Shown: positions 55,923 to 63,541, counted from the stretch's first letter. The stretch: 64,000 nucleotides of DNA from Qingrenia yutianensis (GCF_014385105.1 NZ_JACRTE010000009.1:9329-73328), one strand, 5' to 3'. Made by a program: numbers and translations. Notes: a model not told the origin generated them from the sequence alone.

Positions 55923-55988
55923 ATAACTCTACATAACCCTTTTGTCAAGCCGTTTTCAAGGGCTTCTGCTTTTCATAACTCTACATAA
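55923..55988. repeat. direct repeat pair at integrase end of element
   Basis: ATAACTCTACATAA occurs at 55923-55936 and 55975-55988. The position beside a Tn916-type integrase gene suggests integrase arm-binding or end sequences; no att core could be defined. Confidence 0.5.
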
Positions 55989-56012
55989 ATATTTACACAA
56001 CATAGGAGGTTT

Positions 56013-56042
56013 GGCGTAGTAATTGGCGTAGTGTGGCGTAGT
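56013..56042. repeat. three copies of GGCGTAGT
   Basis: GGCGTAGT occurs at 56013, 56025 and 56035, immediately after the integrase stop. Candidate recombinase arm sites. Confidence 0.45.
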
Positions 56043-56044
56043 AG

Positions 56045-57304
56045 TTAAATTGACAGATTTTCAAAGTAATTTCCGAGTGTAGACACCTCTTTTTTCTTTG
56101 TATCCCTTGTAACATCGGTGTATATGTTCAAAGTAGTTGAAATATCCTTATGTCCCAAAACTTCCTGCAACACTTTGACATTCATTCCGGATTCAACCGC
56201 ACGGGTGGTGAAGGTATGTCGTAGCGAGTGGCAACTGAACGGTGGTAATAATACGGGGTCTTTTTCTTTGCTTTTCAACAAAACCTCATCATTACAATCT
56301 CTGATTATTCGTTTGATGGCTTTGTTAAGCGTTCCTTGATGCTGCGTTGCTCCGAAACGATTAACAAATATAAAATCTGAATAGCCGTCAATGCTTACAC
56401 TACATTTAACATCAAACTCTTGTTGCATTTTCCTCTCCATTTGCAATGCCTCTTTAACAGACGGTAATATCGGAATAGTTCTGTTTCCAGCTTCGGTTTT
56501 CGGTGTGTTGATACTAAAAGTACACCCTTTATTATCTCCGTGATTATAGAATACTAATGTATGATTTACACTGATTAGATCTTCGTCAAAATCAATATCA
56601 CACCATCTTAATCCTGTAAGTTCTCCGACACGCATACCCGTTCCGAGCATTACTGCAAATATGGGATACCAATGGTTGTATTGCGGACTGTCCTTCAAAA
56701 ATCGCATAAACAATTCTTGTTCCGGAATAGTCAATGCTTTGCGTTTTTCAACCGAAAAATTATGTGCCTTTTTTAATTCTTTCAGCATATTGTCGGTTGG
56801 ATTGAGCCGGATATAATTGTCATTGAGTGCCATATCAAAAACTTGATGGAGTATATTATGCAGTGTGTCTATGGTTGATACTTTTAATATTTTTCCATCA
56901 GCCAAAGTATTATAAAACCTTTTTACATCAGTTTTCTTGACCATCGTTATTCGCATTTTTCCAAAGTTCGGTCTTATGAAAAGGTTATACATATACTTAT
57001 AGTTTTGAAATGTATTATCTTTTATTCCTCGCTTCAAGTCGCACCATAAATCAAACATTTCATTTACCGTAACCATTCGTGTTTCGGTTTTTATCCCATC
57101 GTGAGCATCGACCGTTATTTGTTCTTCCTTTGCCCGAAGCTCCTCAAGCGTACTTGCATATATGGAATGGCGTTTTCCATCCGGCGAAGTCCATCTGTAA
57201 TCGTATATACCGTCTTGTCTTTGGGTTTCTCCTTTGCGGAGTGTAATTCTGCTTTTATCTAACCTCCTGTTATTTTTTGCTTTTCTTGTGACTGCACTTG
57301 GCAT
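56045..57304 (-). CDS. int: Tn916-type tyrosine integrase
   Basis: A 419-residue site-specific recombinase. N-terminal arm-binding domain (about 18-70), SAM-like core-binding domain (about 75-170) and catalytic domain (about 190-410). The catalytic set is visible: Arg in GTGMRVGELTGLRWCD, His-x-x-Arg in CHSLRHTF, His in EVLGHKDIS and the nucleophile Tyr in LNIYTDV. It excises or integrates an element, here apparently the decayed one to its right. RBS AAAGGAG precedes the ATG. The excisionase gene lies 120 bases upstream in the same orientation, as in Tn916. Confidence 0.95.
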   Translation of the reverse strand: MPSAVTRKAKNNRRLDKSRITLRKGETQRQDGIYDYRWTSPDGKRHSIYASTLEELRAKEEQITVDAHDGIKTETRMVTVNEMFDLWCDLKRGIKDNTFQNYKYMYNLFIRPNFGKMRITMVKKTDVKRFYNTLADGKILKVSTIDTLHNILHQVFDMALNDNYIRLNPTDNMLKELKKAHNFSVEKRKALTIPEQELFMRFLKDSPQYNHWYPIFAVMLGTGMRVGELTGLRWCDIDFDEDLISVNHTLVFYNHGDNKGCTFSINTPKTEAGNRTIPILPSVKEALQMERKMQQEFDVKCSVSIDGYSDFIFVNRFGATQHQGTLNKAIKRIIRDCNDEVLLKSKEKDPVLLPPFSCHSLRHTFTTRAVESGMNVKVLQEVLGHKDISTTLNIYTDVTRDTKKKEVSTLGNYFENLSI

Positions 57305-57424
57305 ATAAATCTGCTCCTTTCAATATAGCGTTACATTGAAAGGGAACAATCGCTTATATATAGTATAGCTGAATCACACGGTATAAGCAAAAAAATTTCA
57401 ATGTAAACAGATGGTTGTGTTTTA

Positions 57425-57619
57425 TTAAATAGAGTACATTCTCTCTATATATTCATCAAGTTTCTTTCTCTTAATCAGCCGCTTTGTTCCGACCCATAAA
57501 ACAAATTCACAATCTTCTTTATCAGAAAGTAATCTGATTTTGTTTATTCCTATACCTGAGTACGCAGCAGCTTCCTCTAATGTTAAATTGCTTTTTTCCC
57601 ATATTGGTATCTCTTTCAC
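57425..57619 (-). CDS. xis: excisionase-like DNA-binding protein
   Basis: A 64-residue protein starting at a GTG with AGGGGG six bases upstream. The segment LTLEEAAAYSGIGINKIRLLSD and the wing VGTKRLIKRKKLDEYIERM match Tn916 Xis-type winged-helix excisionases, which bend DNA at element ends and promote excision. It directly precedes int, the typical order. Confidence 0.9.
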   Translation of the reverse strand: MKEIPIWEKSNLTLEEAAAYSGIGINKIRLLSDKEDCEFVLWVGTKRLIKRKKLDEYIERMYSI

Positions 57620-57645
57620 AAAATTACCCCCTTTGGCAAAACAAA

Positions 57646-57670
57646 AAGGACTGCAAAATTTGCAATCCTT
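57646..57670 (-). terminator. terminator upstream of xis
   Basis: On the minus strand, AAGGATTGCAAA pairs with TTTGCAGTCCTT (loop of very few bases) and is followed by TTTTGTTTT. It would end transcription from the AbiEi remnant. Confidence 0.7.
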
Positions 57671-57711
57671 AAAATCTGTTATTTGGTTTTATTAAAAATT
57701 AACATTATTCA

Positions 57712-57840
57712 TTACTTCAATAATTGTACGGCATACAGTTTCAAATGTAATATTGGTATATTATTTTTTTTTAGCATAGCGGAAGTTACAATACCGTTAT
57801 ACTTATCAATTAAATTTTTGATTTTCTCAATATGTGTCAT
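57712..57840 (-). pseudogene. truncated AbiEi-type antitoxin
   Basis: A 42-codon frame with a good start (GGTGGTGAT upstream of the ATG). The first 29 residues, IEKIKNLIDKYNGIVTSAML then KKNNIP, match the N-terminal winged helix of AbiEi antitoxins of type IV toxin-antitoxin systems. The rest is lost, and the sequence runs into unrelated residues. No AbiEii toxin gene follows. The promoter and operator are intact, so a short product may still be made. Confidence 0.65.
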
Positions 57841-57853
57841 AAAATCACCACCT

Positions 57854-57900
57854 TATACAAATACACTACATATTATATCACGGTTTAGTGTATTTGTATA
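57854..57900 (-). promoter_or_regulatory. abiEi operator-promoter with perfect inverted repeat
   Basis: TATACAAATACACTA (57854-57868) and TAGTGTATTTGTATA (57886-57900) are exact inverted 15-mers with a TATAAT -10 between them on the minus strand. AbiEi antitoxins autoregulate by binding such repeats. Confidence 0.75.
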
Positions 57901-58598
57901 TAGTTTTTGAGAAAAAATTGAATTTTAATACCACAAATTAAAGCACTCGTAAAATGCCTTAATTTCTAATATCAAAGAGTTAAAGCTGTACCCGTCCCGA
58001 AAGACGGGTACAACTTAATTTTTTGTTTTGAAGCAATTTCAGACGGTGTATTGCAAGAACACTCCATAGGAATTTCACCTCTCCGCCATCCGACTGAGCT
58101 ACCCCCATTGCCTGCGACGGCGTTCACAATTCGCCTTTGGGCTCGCTTTGCCTGTCGGCAAAGGCATCGCTTATCAGGCGATTGTTCTCTTTTCCAACAA
58201 AAGCTATGCTTTTGCGGGAACCCTGAATTGCTATCCGCTCGGACTGTGGCTGGGTAGAAGTATCATTGTCCCGATATAAAGTTATCGCCTGCAAGATTGC
58301 TGCCTTGCTTTGCGGCATTGATATTTCTCGCTCGGATAATTTTTTATCTCTTGATAGAAGAATGAAGTAGAAGCAAAAACTATCGTCTTGGCGTATCTGC
58401 CACTTGGCTCGTCCGTATCGGAATGTATCTGTTTGCCGTTATGCTGCACCGCTGTTATCTTGTGTGCTTTCTTTGTAAAATAACAATTATTTAGGATAAA
58501 AGGATTTCAAATTCATTGTTACAGTCCGTCAAAGGACTGCACAAAATTTGTTCCCCTATAAGTATGCAGAAAAAAATCCCAAAAGCGGACCAGGTAGG
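57901..58598. other. gene-poor decayed region
   Basis: About 700 bases without a convincing gene. It holds a perfect 9-bp hairpin GTACCCGTC...GACGGGTAC at 57988-58011, a small CTTTGCC-TGTC-GGCAAAG hairpin near 58146-58163, and a 64-codon minus frame (58124-58318) with no clear ribosome-binding site. Base composition is higher in GC than the flanking element DNA. It is likely the remains of the deleted body of the integrative element. Confidence 0.5.
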
Positions 58599-59018
58599 TC
58601 AAAAATTTTTTAGTATTTTTTCAATTTGTTTTAAACCTCGTTTTACAGAGTGCCTTACGGCACTTGCATCAACACCTTCAGTTTTGGCTATTTCTACATA
58701 AGTCATATTTTGAAAATAATGAGCATAAATGCGTTTAGCCTGCGTATAGGGTAACTGATTGATAGCAGCGTAAAGTTCTGCTTGATTTAATTTCTTTTCG
58801 TACAGTTCGTCAGGTAGTTGCGGAACAACGAGTATATCATTTTCAATTCCGTTTCCATTATCAAGAGAGTAAAATGCTTTATGATAACGCAACTTTTCCA
58901 AATATCTGTGTTCAGCTCTCTCAAATTCTGTGAAAACTTCTGCTATATTATCGGGGAGTTCTATGTATTTACTGTCATTATACCAATAATACTCATTTTT
59001 TAATTTTATTTTTTTCAT
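58599..59018 (-). CDS. sigma-70 region 4-type regulator of integrative element
   Basis: A 139-residue protein with the C-terminal sigma region 4 fold: ELYAAINQLPYTQAKRIYAHYF then MTYVEIAKTEGVDASAVRHSVKRGLKQIEKIL, a helix-turn-helix. The N-terminal half has no sigma region 2. Such proteins (Tn916 Orf7-like) are encoded upstream of xis and int in conjugative elements and regulate transfer genes. RBS GGAGGT four bases before the ATG. Here xis is about 1 kb away with decayed DNA between. Confidence 0.82.
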   Translation of the reverse strand: MKKIKLKNEYYWYNDSKYIELPDNIAEVFTEFERAEHRYLEKLRYHKAFYSLDNGNGIENDILVVPQLPDELYEKKLNQAELYAAINQLPYTQAKRIYAHYFQNMTYVEIAKTEGVDASAVRHSVKRGLKQIEKILKNF

Positions 59019-59048
59019 GTTTACCTCCGATTAGATTAATTGTAAAAT

Positions 59049-59186
59049 TCAAATCGGAGTTGGAGGTGCTCTGATATAAAAATAGTCGATACTAAAAATG
59101 ACCCCAAAAGGTTTTTTAACACTTTCGAGGTCAACAGCATTTATTTTTTGATTTGTGCTAACTTTAAATTTTAGACACTTGTCCAT
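59049..59186 (-). CDS. 45-residue hypothetical protein
   Basis: A short frame from the ATG at 59186, with GAGGTG six bases upstream, ending 30 bases before the sigma-like gene. The sequence MDKCLKFKVSTNQKINAV...FSIDYFYIRAPPTPI is not recognised. Good ribosome-binding site, tight spacing and same strand suggest it is a real member of the element operon. Confidence 0.5.
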   Translation of the reverse strand: MDKCLKFKVSTNQKINAVDLESVKKPFGVIFSIDYFYIRAPPTPI

Positions 59187-59366
59187 AGTAAGCACCTCGC
59201 TAATTCAAAATACCACAGCACTTAAAATGTGGCACTTTCACTGTGCGGTACACTTCGATAAGCATCTTTTGTTATAACTATAGCCACTTAACGGTATATT
59301 TTAAAATCACATTCTAAAAATATATAACGAAAGATACAAATTTTTTTGTTAAACTTTCATTATGTA

Positions 59367-59395
59367 TTTACATTTGAACAAAATAAGTTCTCTTT
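59367..59395 (+). promoter_or_regulatory. TcdR/UviA-type promoter of holin operon
   Basis: TTTACA (59367-59372), 17 bases, CTCTTT (59390-59395), 53 bases before the first holin gene. The same bipartite sequence precedes three other units in the region. Confidence 0.72.
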
Positions 59396-59448
59396 ATTTA
59401 TAAGAATATGCAGAATTGTATTAAACAAGACGGAGGTGATAATCGGAA

Positions 59449-59685
59449 ATGATTGAATTGGATAGCACTATAATTGTGTCAGTTATTTCGATGTTAGGTA
59501 CAGTTATTGGTTCTATGATGGGTGTTATGAAATCTAGTGATAAAACCCTTTATAGAATTGAACAACTTGAAAAAAAGGTTGAGGCTCATAATAATCTTGT
59601 TGAACGTATGACGATAGTGGAGCAGGAAACAAAAGCGAATAATAATCGTTTGAAAAGATTGGAAAAGGAGGACAAAAATGATTAA
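59449..59685 (+). CDS. XhlA/UviB-like membrane protein with coiled coil
   Basis: A 78-residue protein: one N-terminal membrane helix (about residues 8-27, IIVSVISMLGTVIGSMMGVM) followed by a charged coiled coil (YRIEQLEKKVEAHNNLVERM to LKRLEKED). This is the plan of XhlA-type phage haemolysins and of UviB/BhlA holin-like proteins. RBS GGAGGTGAT. It overlaps the holin gene by eight bases, so the two are translated together. Confidence 0.72.
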   Translation: MIELDSTIIVSVISMLGTVIGSMMGVMKSSDKTLYRIEQLEKKVEAHNNLVERMTIVEQETKANNNRLKRLEKEDKND

Positions 59686-59947
59686 TTGGAAAGTACGGTT
59701 TAAAAACCCAGTATTTTATGTGCAACTTGGAATATCTATTATGGCACCTATATTTGCATATTTAGGAATTACAGCAAAAGATATTACAACTTGGGACAGT
59801 TTTTTTGATATTTTTAAACAGGCTTTGTCAAATCCTTATATACTTTGCCTTATTGCTACGAGTATATATAATGCTGTGGTAGATCCCACAACGCAGGGTA
59901 TTGGCGATAGCAAGCGTGCAATTTCATATAATAATCCTGTCAAGTAG
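59678..59947 (+). CDS. phi-LC3-type holin
   Basis: An 89-residue holin. MINWKVRFKNPVFYVQLGISIMAPIFAYLGI, then DLTTWDSFFDIFKQALSNPYIL-like middle and VDPTTQGIGDSKRAISY at the end match the phi-LC3 holin family, with two membrane helices. Holins open the membrane for endolysin or protein release. No endolysin gene lies next to it. The start overlaps the preceding frame, and a strong terminator follows, making a closed two-gene unit. Confidence 0.9.
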   Translation: MINWKVRFKNPVFYVQLGISIMAPIFAYLGITAKDITTWDSFFDIFKQALSNPYILCLIATSIYNAVVDPTTQGIGDSKRAISYNNPVK

Positions 59948-59991
59948 CAATTAAAGAATAAAAAGGATACAATTTTGCTTTACATATTATT

Positions 59992-60032
59992 AAAAAGCTT
60001 TGATTTATAATTTATAAATTCCAAAGCTTTTT
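59992..60032 (+). terminator. holin operon terminator
   Basis: A perfect 11-bp stem AAAAAGCTTTG with an inner ATTTATAA/TTATAAAT pairing, followed by ATTTTTTTT. Confidence 0.9.
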
Positions 60033-60126
60033 ATTTTTTTTGCGAAAAATAACAAAAAAATAAATATGAAACGTTATATATAGATGAAGGGGGTAAAATA
60101 CCAAAAACACAGGAGGATTTATAAAA

Positions 60127-60579
60127 ATGAGAAAGTTAAAATTAGTATCTTTAATGTTGATATTAGCATTGTCAATGCAGGTACCTGTTTTCGCAGCAAA
60201 TTCCCCGGAATCTACTGCACAGGACAATACGATAAAAAGTGTAACAATACAGCCGAGAGGGCGATATCTTCAAGGCGGTGGTTGTACAATCTCGCCTTAC
60301 AGCGGATATGTAATGGTAAGCGGACATACCGATGCATATTACGATGCAACGGAATTGACAGTAACACTTACTATCTTAAAAGAAATATCACCTGGCAATT
60401 GGTTGGCGATATGGACTGATTCAGCAACAGAATACAATACATATCATGCGGCATACCCGAAGAAAAAAGTAACTGTCGAGTCCGGTTATAACTATATGAT
60501 AGAAGCAACACATACAGTTAAGCACAACGGATTGACGGAAACGACTCACTCGGAAGCTGGAGTTGCATATGTATATTAA
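60127..60579 (+). CDS. secreted DUF6147-like protein
   Basis: A 150-residue protein with a signal peptide (residues 1-24, LMLILALSMQVPVFA). The mature part IQPRGRYLQGGGCTISPYSGYVMVSGHTDAYYDATEL... and VTVESGYNYMIEATHTVKHNG resembles DUF6147, small secreted proteins of Clostridia with unknown function. RBS AGGAGG, six bases upstream. It lies between the holin terminator and the sigma gene; no TTTACA-type promoter precedes it, so it is probably regulated separately. Confidence 0.7.
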   Translation: MRKLKLVSLMLILALSMQVPVFAANSPESTAQDNTIKSVTIQPRGRYLQGGGCTISPYSGYVMVSGHTDAYYDATELTVTLTILKEISPGNWLAIWTDSATEYNTYHAAYPKKKVTVESGYNYMIEATHTVKHNGLTETTHSEAGVAYVY

Positions 60580-60678
60580 TATTTAATTATATTTCAACAA
60601 TGAAAACTTATTAACCCCCTTCAAAATTTATAAATTCTATATATCGATAAAATTGTTTGGATTTAATTAATTTGCAGG

Positions 60679-60707
60679 TTTACATCTGACACACATTCTT
60701 TCTCCTT
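60679..60707 (+). promoter_or_regulatory. TcdR/UviA-type promoter of sigma gene
   Basis: TTTACA (60679-60684), 17 bases, CTCCTT (60702-60707), one base off CTCTTT. It suggests the sigma factor activates its own gene. Confidence 0.65.
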
Positions 60708-60728
60708 AATAAAAAAGGAGTGAATGAA

Positions 60729-61253
60729 ATGTGTGTTATATGTAACTTGATTTCCGAAGCAAAAGCCGGAAACCCAAATAGCATGTTGGAATTATTAAAC
60801 AAATTCAAACCATTGATAGGAAAATATTCCTATAAAATGAATTACGAAGATGCAGAAAATGACTTAATACTAAGTGTGATACAACTAATAAATGATATGC
60901 CGTATTTAAGCAATGATGGACAGGCTGTCAATTATATTAGCCAATCTATATACAATGCGTACATAAAATATATAAAACAACAGATAAAAAAACGGGAGAA
61001 TGAATATTTGTGTGGTATAGAAGAAATCAAAAATATATCAATGCTATATGATGATTTTTCTGAAATAAATGTAGATTTACAATATGCGCTGGAACAGCTT
61101 CCTAAAAATCAGAGAAATGTGATCATACTTAAATTTATGCATATGATGCCGGATAAGCAAATAATGGAGAAACTGAAATTATCAAGACAGTCGGTATATA
61201 AGAACAAGATTAAAGGTCTTGAAAAGCTCAAAGAAATATTAAAAGATTTGTAA
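60729..61253 (+). CDS. alternative sigma factor resembling TcdR/BotR/UviA
   Basis: A 174-residue protein, the length of group 5 sigma factors of Clostridium toxin and bacteriocin loci. N-terminal helices LLNKFKPLIGKYSYKM and DAENDLILSVIQLINDM fit region 2, and the C-terminal helix-turn-helix LEQLPKNQRNVIILKFMHM / DKQIMEKLKLSRQSVYKNKIKGLEKLKEIL fits region 4. The ATG at 60729 has AAGGAG eight bases upstream; the GTG at 60720 is inside that site. Nearby TTTACA-N17-CTCTTT promoters fit this group. It is distinct from the element regulator at 58599, which has only region 4. Confidence 0.78.
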   Translation: MCVICNLISEAKAGNPNSMLELLNKFKPLIGKYSYKMNYEDAENDLILSVIQLINDMPYLSNDGQAVNYISQSIYNAYIKYIKQQIKKRENEYLCGIEEIKNISMLYDDFSEINVDLQYALEQLPKNQRNVIILKFMHMMPDKQIMEKLKLSRQSVYKNKIKGLEKLKEILKDL

Positions 61254-61264
61254 TGAGATTTTAT

Positions 61265-61293
61265 TTGATATAATGATGGAAATATAGTATAAT
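61265..61293 (+). promoter_or_regulatory. housekeeping promoter of 61332 gene
   Basis: TTGATA, 17 bases, TATAAT, 38 bases before the ATG. Unlike its neighbours this gene has a sigma-A-type promoter. Confidence 0.75.
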
Positions 61294-61331
61294 ATACATA
61301 TACTGTAACCAAGCAAGCGAGGAGGTTTCTT

Positions 61332-62303
61332 ATGAAGAGGATTTTAATTATAGGATTATTTATGCTAATGTTTAATGCTGTTTCTGCTAATGCTGCTAAC
61401 GGAGATGTGATACAGCCTATATATTCAACAGATATATTAACATATATGGATGGCATACCCATTAAAGGTTATAATATTGGTGGGCAAACGTTGATTTGTC
61501 TTGAAGACTTATCAAACTATGGATTTAGTGTATATTATTGTGATGAGGTAAGATGTTTATTTGTTAATAAAACAGGGAATGCAAAAGAAGGCTTTTTTCC
61601 AACAATAGAAAAGAATGCTGTTGGTGAAATTATTGGGTACACTTATGAGACAGATATAAGAGCAATATTAAACGGCGAAGAAATTGATGCTGTAAATATA
61701 GGAGGTAAGCTCGCCGTTACGGCAGAAGAATTGAATAAACTGAAAGACAAAGGATTAAACGGAAGTTTCAGCATAGAAAACAATCCGAAATATTTTATGA
61801 CATCCGTATATAATGACTCTTCAAGGGTTTTAAAAATATATTCCGATATTTCTGTTAATTATCTTTACAATGACAATATCAATAAATTTGAAACTGATAT
61901 GGAGGATGCCAAAGCTTATACGTCTGCAGAAATTATTGATAAATACGTATGTGGGGAATACACTCAATACATACACCGAGGTGCTTTCAGATATGCATTT
62001 CCTCCGGACAGAAGTATTACGGCAGTCAGGTTTTACAAAAACGGCAGAATTTTAGACTATACAAATATTTTGGACACATACTCGTTTATAGGCACGCCTA
62101 TCGGTACATCTGTATATGGTGACGATAACAAAAATCTCCGTTTTTCAGATGACGGGAAATATTTGATATTTAAAGCTAACCGTACAGCATACAAGTTTTC
62201 GCTTATGGGAAGTCGTGACACTTTTGAATCGGGCGAGTATAAACTTAATCTTGACACCTGTGAGTTAGAAAAAGTTAATATAACAACGTATGATATAAAT
62301 TGA
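61332..62303 (+). CDS. secreted protein with copper-amine-oxidase-N-like repeats
   Basis: A 323-residue protein with a signal peptide (residues 1-21, ending VSANA). Two repeats, STDILTYMDGIPIKGYNIGG...LEDLSNYGF and ETDIRAILNGEEIDAVNIGG...AEELNKL, resemble the copper amine oxidase N-terminal domain, a common cell-surface module of Clostridia. The remainder (about 150-323) is beta-rich and not recognised. RBS GGAGGT. It is followed directly by a promoter for the next gene. Confidence 0.7.
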   Translation: MKRILIIGLFMLMFNAVSANAANGDVIQPIYSTDILTYMDGIPIKGYNIGGQTLICLEDLSNYGFSVYYCDEVRCLFVNKTGNAKEGFFPTIEKNAVGEIIGYTYETDIRAILNGEEIDAVNIGGKLAVTAEELNKLKDKGLNGSFSIENNPKYFMTSVYNDSSRVLKIYSDISVNYLYNDNINKFETDMEDAKAYTSAEIIDKYVCGEYTQYIHRGAFRYAFPPDRSITAVRFYKNGRILDYTNILDTYSFIGTPIGTSVYGDDNKNLRFSDDGKYLIFKANRTAYKFSLMGSRDTFESGEYKLNLDTCELEKVNITTYDIN

Positions 62304-62311
62304 TATTTAGG

Positions 62312-62340
62312 TTTACAAAATTAAATCCTTCTTTCTCTTT
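62312..62340 (+). promoter_or_regulatory. TcdR/UviA-type promoter of cargo gene 1
   Basis: TTTACA (62312-62317), 17 bases, CTCTTT (62335-62340): exact match to the pattern. It begins 9 bases after the preceding stop codon. Confidence 0.75.
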
Positions 62341-62346
62341 ATTTAG

Positions 62347-62362
62347 TGTAAAACGTTTTACA
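62347..62362. promoter_or_regulatory. palindrome TGTAAAACGTTTTACA (copy 1)
   Basis: A perfect 16-bp palindrome six bases after the -10, at about the transcription start. It has LacI-family/CcpA operator symmetry with a central CG. The same palindrome at the same spacing precedes the gene at 63599. Confidence 0.65.
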
Positions 62363-62389
62363 ATAAATAAAGAGAAAGAAGGATTCTTA

Positions 62390-63280
62390 ATGTCAGTAAA
62401 AATTACAAAAGATCAGTACTCAACCCAGTATGACAATATCACGTCAGGCGTATTTTATCTCTATGGTGATTTAGGCGGATATATTTACAAGTCATATGAA
62501 AGTATGCGTAGGGACTTTGCAAAATTTAAAGATCATATAAAACCCGTTTCAGAATGCAACACAGGTGCACATTATTATGTTCAAGCGCCATATACAACAA
62601 ATTATAACTCCGCAAGCGCTACTGTTGATTTTAATTCAGTTAGTGTAACTCCCAAGGACAGAAATGCATATATTTCTCTTGGTCTTGTAACAGATGGTTC
62701 AAGCAAGTTTTTTAGCTTTGATATCGGACTTACTTATGACAAAACCAAAGGGTGGGTTTCATACGCAATAGCACACGGCGGGACAGCACCCGAGCCGGAA
62801 GTAAATTGTTCAGATTCGTCGGTTACAAAAATTTGGCAATTCTATAAAAACAATTATTCAGGTGCGAGATATTGTGATATAAGAATTGATGTTAGCAAAA
62901 CATCAAGTAATGACATCGTAAAGGTTACATATGCATATAGGAGTGCATCCGTAACACTAGCAACATGTATTTTAACATATAGGTTTAAAGCAGGAGAATT
63001 GTTTGATGCCGATTATTCAAATCCTAAACTTCGTTTTATGAGATTTATTTCACTTGTTCCTCAAAATGAAGATGGTACACATGATGATGCTGATTCATCG
63101 GTATTAAATGCAAATTTGACTAATTTAAAACTTGGTACGTCAAATTGGACCGATTCACAGATTGATTATGCGTGGTCTGTACAAGGTGCAAACATTTCGG
63201 AGTTAAAAATCTCAACATTGTCAGGCACAACTGCCAATTCAGACTCGATAAAGATTAATCATCGTTATCAATTACATTAA
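62390..63280 (+). CDS. unrecognised 296-residue protein (putative cargo 1)
   Basis: A 296-residue protein without signal peptide or membrane helix, rich in Ser, Thr, Tyr and Asn with alternating beta-type sequence (ATVDFNSVSVTP, FSFDIGLTYDKTKGWVSYAI, LRFMRFISLVPQ). I do not recognise a family; a beta-sandwich or lectin-like fold is a guess. The ATG at 62390 follows AAGAAGGA. It is transcribed alone from a TcdR/UviA-type promoter and closed by a strong terminator. Lack of a signal and a nearby holin suggest holin-mediated release (inference). Confidence 0.68.
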   Translation: MSVKITKDQYSTQYDNITSGVFYLYGDLGGYIYKSYESMRRDFAKFKDHIKPVSECNTGAHYYVQAPYTTNYNSASATVDFNSVSVTPKDRNAYISLGLVTDGSSKFFSFDIGLTYDKTKGWVSYAIAHGGTAPEPEVNCSDSSVTKIWQFYKNNYSGARYCDIRIDVSKTSSNDIVKVTYAYRSASVTLATCILTYRFKAGELFDADYSNPKLRFMRFISLVPQNEDGTHDDADSSVLNANLTNLKLGTSNWTDSQIDYAWSVQGANISELKISTLSGTTANSDSIKINHRYQLH

Positions 63281-63281
63281 T

Positions 63282-63321
63282 AAAAAGTACAAGAGTGGTT
63301 ATGCCGCTCTTGTACTTTTTT
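63282..63321 (+). terminator. terminator of cargo gene 1
   Basis: AAAAAGTACAAGAGTGG pairs with the mirrored CCGCTCTTGTACTTTTT (one G-T pair), loop TTATG, followed by T's. Confidence 0.9.
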
Positions 63322-63372
63322 GCAAATAATAACCAAAAAATAAATTGCAGCACAGAACGTCACACTCTAAAG

Positions 63373-63423
63373 TACAACAATAAAGGGCTTGAAAAGCTTA
63401 AAGAAATATTAAGGGGTTTATAG
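63373..63423 (+). pseudogene. C-terminal fragment of a duplicated sigma gene
   Basis: In frame, YNNKGLEKLKEILRGL then stop, against KIKGLEKLKEILKDL at the end of the sigma gene at 60729. DNA identity is high over about 45 bases (AAGGGCTTGAAAAGCTTAAA). The rest of the copy is gone. It marks a past duplication of a unit ending in this sigma gene. Confidence 0.75.
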
Positions 63424-63506
63424 TTTATAAATGTAATAAAATGTGACTTGTTTTTAAAAAATGCATTAGCAAAGATTATAAATCAAAAAATAAACAATGA
63501 ATTGAG

Positions 63507-63535
63507 TTTACATTAAAGAACTAAAATATCTCTTT
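63507..63535 (+). promoter_or_regulatory. TcdR/UviA-type promoter of cargo gene 2
   Basis: TTTACA (63507-63512), 17 bases, CTCTTT (63530-63535): exact match, with the palindrome six bases after the -10 as at cargo gene 1. Confidence 0.75.
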
Positions 63536-63541
63536 ATATAT

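Noticed and set aside
58071..58110. tRNA-like sequence on the minus strand (GGGGGTAGCTCAGTCGGATGG)
   Set aside because: Only a D-arm-like stretch is present. There is no anticodon arm, T-arm or closing acceptor stem, so it is not a tRNA gene; at most a fragment.
58124..58318. 64-codon frame on the minus strand
   Set aside because: No clear ribosome-binding site and no recognised family; it lies in decayed element DNA. Kept only as a note in that region.
59376..59401. Sigma-A promoter (TTGAAC ... TTATAA) for the holin operon
   Set aside because: Possible but poor -10 and over-long spacing; the overlapping TTTACA-N17-CTCTTT is exact and repeated at other units. A dual promoter cannot be excluded.
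59976..60004. TTTACA at 59980 as a fifth sigma-type promoter for the DUF6147 gene
   Set aside because: The sequence 17 bases downstream is GATTTA rather than CTCTTT, and the holin terminator lies between it and the gene.
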